This document shows positions 59,208 through 64,000 of a stretch of 64,000 nucleotides of DNA, in pieces. Each line of letters begins with the position of its first letter. The stretch's first letter is position 1. The notes under the pieces are model-generated. The model searched no databases. It was not told the origin of the DNA and saw nothing but the letters and a program-made list of their open reading frames with translations. The translations under genes and the position numbers were made by a program. Origin of the DNA: Circinella minor (taxonomy: Eukaryota; Mucoromycota; Mucoromycetes; Mucorales; Lichtheimiaceae); contig JAEPRB010000065.1 of NCBI GenBank assembly GCA_016758965.1, positions 1-64,000 of the forward strand. Reading direction: 5' to 3'.

Positions 59208-61493
59208 TTGATGGTATTTGGAAAAGAGAAATGTCGACTTTTTTTTCTCTGGATTTCTCGGCACAGGAACACGGGATGAATTTCATTCTTCCACTATATA
59301 TAAATTTTTGGCTGAATTTTAATCTATACTTTCCGGATTTGGTAGTAGTTCTTGTGTTGTGCTGCGCGTGCCTTGGCAAATAATAAAGCTTGGCTATATA
59401 TTCTATATGAATTGCTACTATAAGCTTCCGGGTTGTTCTTTTGGATTAAATATATATTTATTTACCATTAATTTTATTGTAAATTTGAGAAGGTATTAAA
59501 CAAAAACATATGGTTAACATATATCCTCTAATGACAAACAGATTTGACACCAGCTGAATTTTTTTTCTCAAAGGGATCTTTTTTTTTAGCTTGAAAACGC
59601 ATACCATAGCTGTATATTTGTTGTTATGAGGGTCTTCTCATTTTATACCGGCTCAATAGCATGGTTACAGTATATACTCAAGGTATCGGTTATAATTCTT
59701 TTATCTTAATAAAACAAACGCAACTATATTCAGTGTACAGTCTTATCAATTAATATAATAATTTATGTAAATTAAGAATTATATGGCTGGATACAAAGAA
59801 GAAGTAATCTTTATTACAGCAATTGTATTCTTGAAAAGTGGTGTTTTTAGTTATTAGCATCCTTCTATCATTATTATTACTGCATATAGCTGTTTATGTT
59901 CAGAGTCACTTGATCTATCTTGATCTTTTGTTGACAGCAAGGGCAATATGTTGTTTGAGGTGCATCCTGACGAGACTTAAACCGTCAAAATATGGGGTGG
60001 AATAAGAATTGACAAAAAATTGTCAGAAATGAAGCTATAAACTTTTTGAGCCGTAATATATGTTAATTGAAGTATTCTGAAGAGATGTTACGGAACAGCT
60101 TTTAGAAAAAAACAGTTCCCGCCGAGATTTGTTACTTCAAAGTTTTGTCAAAATATGCTATTTTACTAAGTAAACCCATTATTTTAACAAAGAGATAAGC
60201 ACTGTGTAACCTATAAAAGTGGATGGATTATGATTACACAAGGTCGCTACTTGTTGATTATAGCTCCTGATTTTTATCATTCCATTTTCTTTACTATGGG
60301 AGGAAGTCTCAATACGTAAAAATCAAAATAGATACGTATAAGAAGCAAAAATAAAACTCGAAAAATAGTTGTTTCTAAATATTACTTGCATGAAGATACT
60401 GTTATATATACCAAAAAAAAAAAAAAATTCAAATGATTTCCAGGCTGTTGCTGAATAGCAACCAAATAAAAATATAACTTAAGAACAGGATCCGTCATTT
60501 TATTAAATAAACAAATAGAATCAGCTCTCACAGAAAATACTGGGGAAATAGCAGAAATATCAAATGGTACTATAAAAACTAAGCAACAAAGAAAAAGTAA
60601 AGTAGTAGGATACTTTCTAATACTACACACATATATACTATCATCTCTTTTCATCATCTTTTTTATAAAATACATAATATATTTCTATAGTGTTTCACAG
60701 ACTTATCTATGACTAGTAGAATTTTGACACCCTCATTGATGGCAATATTATTAACTGGTGGTATCTGAAAGTATCTCAATTTTGGACAAATGACGGTTTA
60801 AGTCAGGATGCACCTTACAAGACATCAACAAGTAGTATAAAAAATAGGATGAATCATGATGCTGAAGCAATTGCTTTTTTTTAAAAAAATAAATAAATAA
60901 ATAAAATAAAATATATATCATTTATATATTAATACTTATCTTGGTTTACTAATTATAATGCTTACATATATAAATCTGTACACGTTGAGCATGATCCCAT
61001 TTATAACATACTAACTGACCTTTTTTTTTTATGGATCATGATAGTATGAACACATGAAAAAAAAAATGATGATTCAAAATAAAATATAGGAGTATGACAT
61101 TGTTTGTCACGGTGATTAAGGAACCACTGACTATAAATCTTTTTATTTATTTCATCTTACTAAACCTTTACTATTTTTATTTTTTTTAACATGACAAAAA
61201 ATTATTGCTTTCAACTTAATAAAATAGATTTTCTTTTATCTATTTATTGAACCATTATTTTTTAATGGTTAATAAATGTTTATTTTAATATATATATATC
61301 CAGTAAAATAAACAGTGATCTTTCTGATTATAATTAAATGTACTCTCCATAAATTAGTACTTTTGTACGTACCTACCCGTTTTGGCTTGAAAAAAAAAAC
61401 TCTGGGTTTGTTGACTTTTGAAAAAAAAAGTTGGGTAGCAACAGAACACATATTGTATAAGATGAAATATATAATTAGGTTATCCTGTATAAT
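59208..61493. other. A+T-rich spacer
   Basis: 2.3 kb without a supported gene. A minus-strand frame at 60675-60382 has a hydrophobic segment (TTLLFLCCLVFIVPF) but no family resemblance. 60890-60915 is a (AAAT)n run. The (AT)n microsatellite at 61492-61509 marks the junction with the right copy of the long repeat. Confidence 0.5.
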
Positions 61494-62031
61494 ATATATA
61501 TATATATATAATAAAAAGATGATAGTTTATTTAATTTATAAGCTTAAGATAGTCTTACATTATAAAAATAATAAGTTGAGACTAAAATCCTTTTTATGTT
61601 TATTAGAATAGAAGACTGTAGTTAACTAACATTACAGTCAGTTTTATTACGATGCATTATTGGTACGTACATCATATAAAAAATTGTGGTAATTGAAAAA
61701 AAAATATAATAATAGAGTACCTCGTAGAAGAACAAAAAATTATGAGAAATAATAACAATTAATCTAAAACAACCTTCTGAACCACAGTAAAAAAACGTAT
61801 TTTGTGTTTTTAATTTATTTTTGATAATAACAAAAAAATAATAATTGAACTTTCAAGAAAAGACATTAGTGATGTCAGATATTTTATTGAAAAGTTTTAA
61901 CAAGTATTTTTATTCATACGTAAGAAAAAAAATTAAAAAAAGTAGTATCATCCGAATTAATGAACATATGTATAGTAGGCCGTCATCGTCTTGGTTTATT
62001 AATAAATGTAGTTTATCCATGAGAAGGATTA

Positions 62032-62362
62032 TTATTCGTTTTCATCAAGTTCATCCTCTTCACCAATAAATGTTTCGATTGTTTTTTGATTTATTGCGTA
62101 CAAAACACTTTCAAAAAAATAAGCTTTCCATATTCTTGGTTGCGTAATAACGTATCATGTTGTGCCATTCTTTCGATCCCCGTTTTAAAATGTCTAAGAA
62201 AGAAAACTATTAACAATCAATTACTTTTATAATTATCTTATCATTAAAATAAATTTCAAACTAGAAATTACAAAATAACTATTACCTTTTTATTTTCCGC
62301 TCTTTCAGACTTCCCTCATTTTGGAAACGATGCGTACCAGCTTGTTTTTTGAGTCACCTTGA
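62032..62362 (-). pseudogene. Right-copy version of the remnant at 539-871
   Basis: Carries the same T-run frameshift as the left copy plus a 2-bp deletion that turns SFPNDEG into a stop. It is therefore more damaged than the left copy, which suggests the copies have been separate for some time. Confidence 0.4.
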
Positions 62363-62989
62363 TTATATCTACTATGCAAATTGATTATATAAGGATTAAT
62401 GGTATATAGCAACACAATATAAATTATTTCTTAATTTTGTAATATTATCATTATCATGTCACCAATTAAATTATATCGCAATCGTCGAATCGTGGAAAAC
62501 TGTATTGCTTGCCCTCCAGTTGTTCGCCCTACAAACTTCCCTTGTCCTTACCCCCAACCAAATACAGTTTTCCATTTACCTTGCTAATCGAATCTATATA
62601 TTATACAAGTACGTAGAATAGAATAAGTTAATCATTCTACCACCCATATAATCAAGGTACCTTTTCTTCAACCACTGTAATAGAAAGTAAAGAATAGAGT
62701 GAAAAATAAATATACATGCATATAAAAAATGAAACTTTGTTCATCCAAATGTCACTAAATTGTCTTACCTCGATCGAATTCAACAAGCACAATAAAGTTG
62801 TTTCTTTAATATATATGATATATACAATACATATAAAAAAGAGAAGAAAAGAAAAGAATAAACATTGCCATAAAAGCTCGTTACAACTACTATGACTCGG
62901 TTATTAACTGCAGTAACAACCTTTTGGACTAAACCTGGCATCGCCATCCTAAGACGAACAAGTACCAAAAAATAGAAGAAAGCACATCC

Positions 62990-63600
62990 ACACACCCCTT
63001 CCTTTCCCCACATTCATTCACACTCTTTCACTTACACACATCCGCTTACACTCATTCGCCCTCAACTCCTTCACTTCTACCCATTCACTCACACTCCTTT
63101 GCTTCCACCTATTCACTCACACGCATTCATTTCCGCACATTCACTTATACAACTCAATCACACTCCTAGATTACACTCTCTCACTTCCATCCATTCGCTT
63201 GCATCCATTCGCTTCCACATTTTCACTTACCCACATCCTCTTTTACTCCTTCACTTATTCCCATTCACTAATATTATTTTATTTACACTCATTCGCATAC
63301 CCTTTTCATTTCCATTCACTCATTCGCTTCCACTACTCCACTTTAGCATATTCACATCCACTCATTCATTCACAGCACGTAGCTTCCACTCACTCACAAG
63401 CATTCCCTTACAAGCATTCACCTTCGCCTATTCACCTTCATTCATTCACTTGCACCCACTTTCACTCATTCAATTACACCCATTAGCTTCCACTCACTCG
63501 CACCTATTCACTTTTACTCCTACATTTTCATTCATTCACTTCCACCCATTTGCTTCCACTTCTTTACTTCCACGCATTCACTCACACTCTTCCACTCACT
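62990..63600. repeat. Degenerate CATTCACTC array, right copy
   Basis: Near base-for-base counterpart of 1500-2110 at offset 61489. Confidence 0.85.
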
Positions 63601-63639
63601 TTTTTTCTAATTTTTTTTTTCCAATTTTTTTTCAAACAC

Positions 63640-64000
63640 CTACCTTGGTACTTACCTTATTGCATCGCCAGCCTTGTTACTTACCTTGGTACTTACCTTG
63701 TTGCGTCGCCAGCCTTGTTACTTACCTTGGTACTTACCTTGTTGCATCGCCAGCCTTGTTACTTACCTTGCTACTTACCTTGTTACTTACCTTGCATCGC
63801 CAGCCTTGTTACTTACCTTGCTACTTACCTTGTTGCGTCGCCAGCCTTGTTACTTACCTTGGTACTTACCTTGTTGCATCGCCAGCCTTGTTACTTACCT
63901 TGCTACTTACCTTATTGCATCGCCAGCCTTGTTACTTACCTTGGTACTTACCTTGTTGCATCGCCAGCCTTGTTACTTACCTTGCTACTTACCTTGTTGC
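63640..64000. repeat. 41-bp minisatellite, right array (truncated by window end)
   Basis: Units start at 63660, 63701 and 63742 with the 41-bp period. They are followed by variant units containing CTACTTACCTTGTTACTTAC and an internally shortened unit near 63785, then more 41-bp units to the window end. The TACTTACCTTG core is kept in nearly every unit although unit order differs from the left array. Confidence 0.95.

Larger units (their letters stand above)
61494..64000. repeat. Long direct repeat, right copy (runs off the window)
   Basis: Same order of elements as 1-2630 and near-identical up to about 63640. Differences seen are a 2-bp deletion near 62320 (CATTTTGG against CATCATTTGG), a 2-bp deletion near 62662 (CCTTTTC against CCTTGTTTC), and a different arrangement of minisatellite units after 63640. 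Confidence 0.95.

Noticed and set aside
60382..60675. 97-codon minus-strand ORF with a hydrophobic segment
   Set aside because: No family resemblance or conserved features; poly-Phe from A-runs near its end suggests chance.
1..64000. 59-kb giant mobile element bounded by the direct repeats
   Set aside because: The interior consists of ordinary conserved housekeeping genes with no captain recombinase or transposase, so a cargo-carrying element is unlikely.

Overview
The window is nuclear DNA from a filamentous fungus. The inference of Mucoromycota (Mucorales-like) rests on very A+T-rich sequence, many short GT-AG introns (about 50-130 nt), poly-Gln proteins, a WASP that keeps a CRIB motif, a Cdc15/Imp2-type F-BAR-SH3 protein, and Tad-like LINE debris. 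No tRNA, rRNA, CRISPR array or bacterial-type operon was seen. Ten multi-exon or single-exon housekeeping-type genes could be spliced by hand with consistent reading phase, plus one intact lineage-specific gene.

Layout. 1-2.6 kb and 61.5-64 kb are two copies of one long direct repeat (offset 61,493 falling to 61,489 after two 2-bp deletions). It holds a decayed minus-strand coding remnant, a degenerate CATTCAC-type array and a 41-bp minisatellite. 2.6-12 kb is a gene-poor graveyard: a purine-rich tract, a multiply frameshifted alpha/beta-hydrolase pseudogene, a LINE 3' tail, and two fragments of a local gene family. 12.4-30.4 kb is a gene block: mitochondrial acyl-CoA dehydrogenase (+), SAM methyltransferase (-), a retroelement remnant, zinc alcohol dehydrogenase (+), ABC-F ATPase (+), a small hydrophilic protein (+), and a 16-exon F-BAR/SH3 protein (-). 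31-42 kb is repeat-rich: an inverted pair of fragments, the intact 552-aa family gene (-), an internally deleted LINE (+), a 64-bp tandem repeat and a third family pseudogene. 42-59.2 kb is a second gene block: transcription-factor-like protein (-), 1246-aa PH/coiled-coil protein (-), DCAF7/WDR68 WD40 protein (+), tail-anchored coiled-coil protein (-) and WASP (-). 59.2-61.5 kb is empty spacer.

Functionally there is no operon logic. WASP and the F-BAR/SH3 protein both belong to cortical-actin, endocytic and septation machinery, and the PH/coiled-coil protein could be a cortical scaffold, but their proximity is not evidence of joint regulation.

The most unusual signal is the 41-bp minisatellite. 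Each unit contains two copies of TACTTACCTTG, whose reverse complement CAAGGTAAGTA is a near-perfect 5' splice site, so the minus strand is a dense array of U1-type donor sites. The second is the long direct repeat, whose left copy begins at the window edge; this may be a real duplication or an assembly effect. The third is a gene family that has shed intron-containing fragments at three places within 35 kb, often beside LINE sequence.
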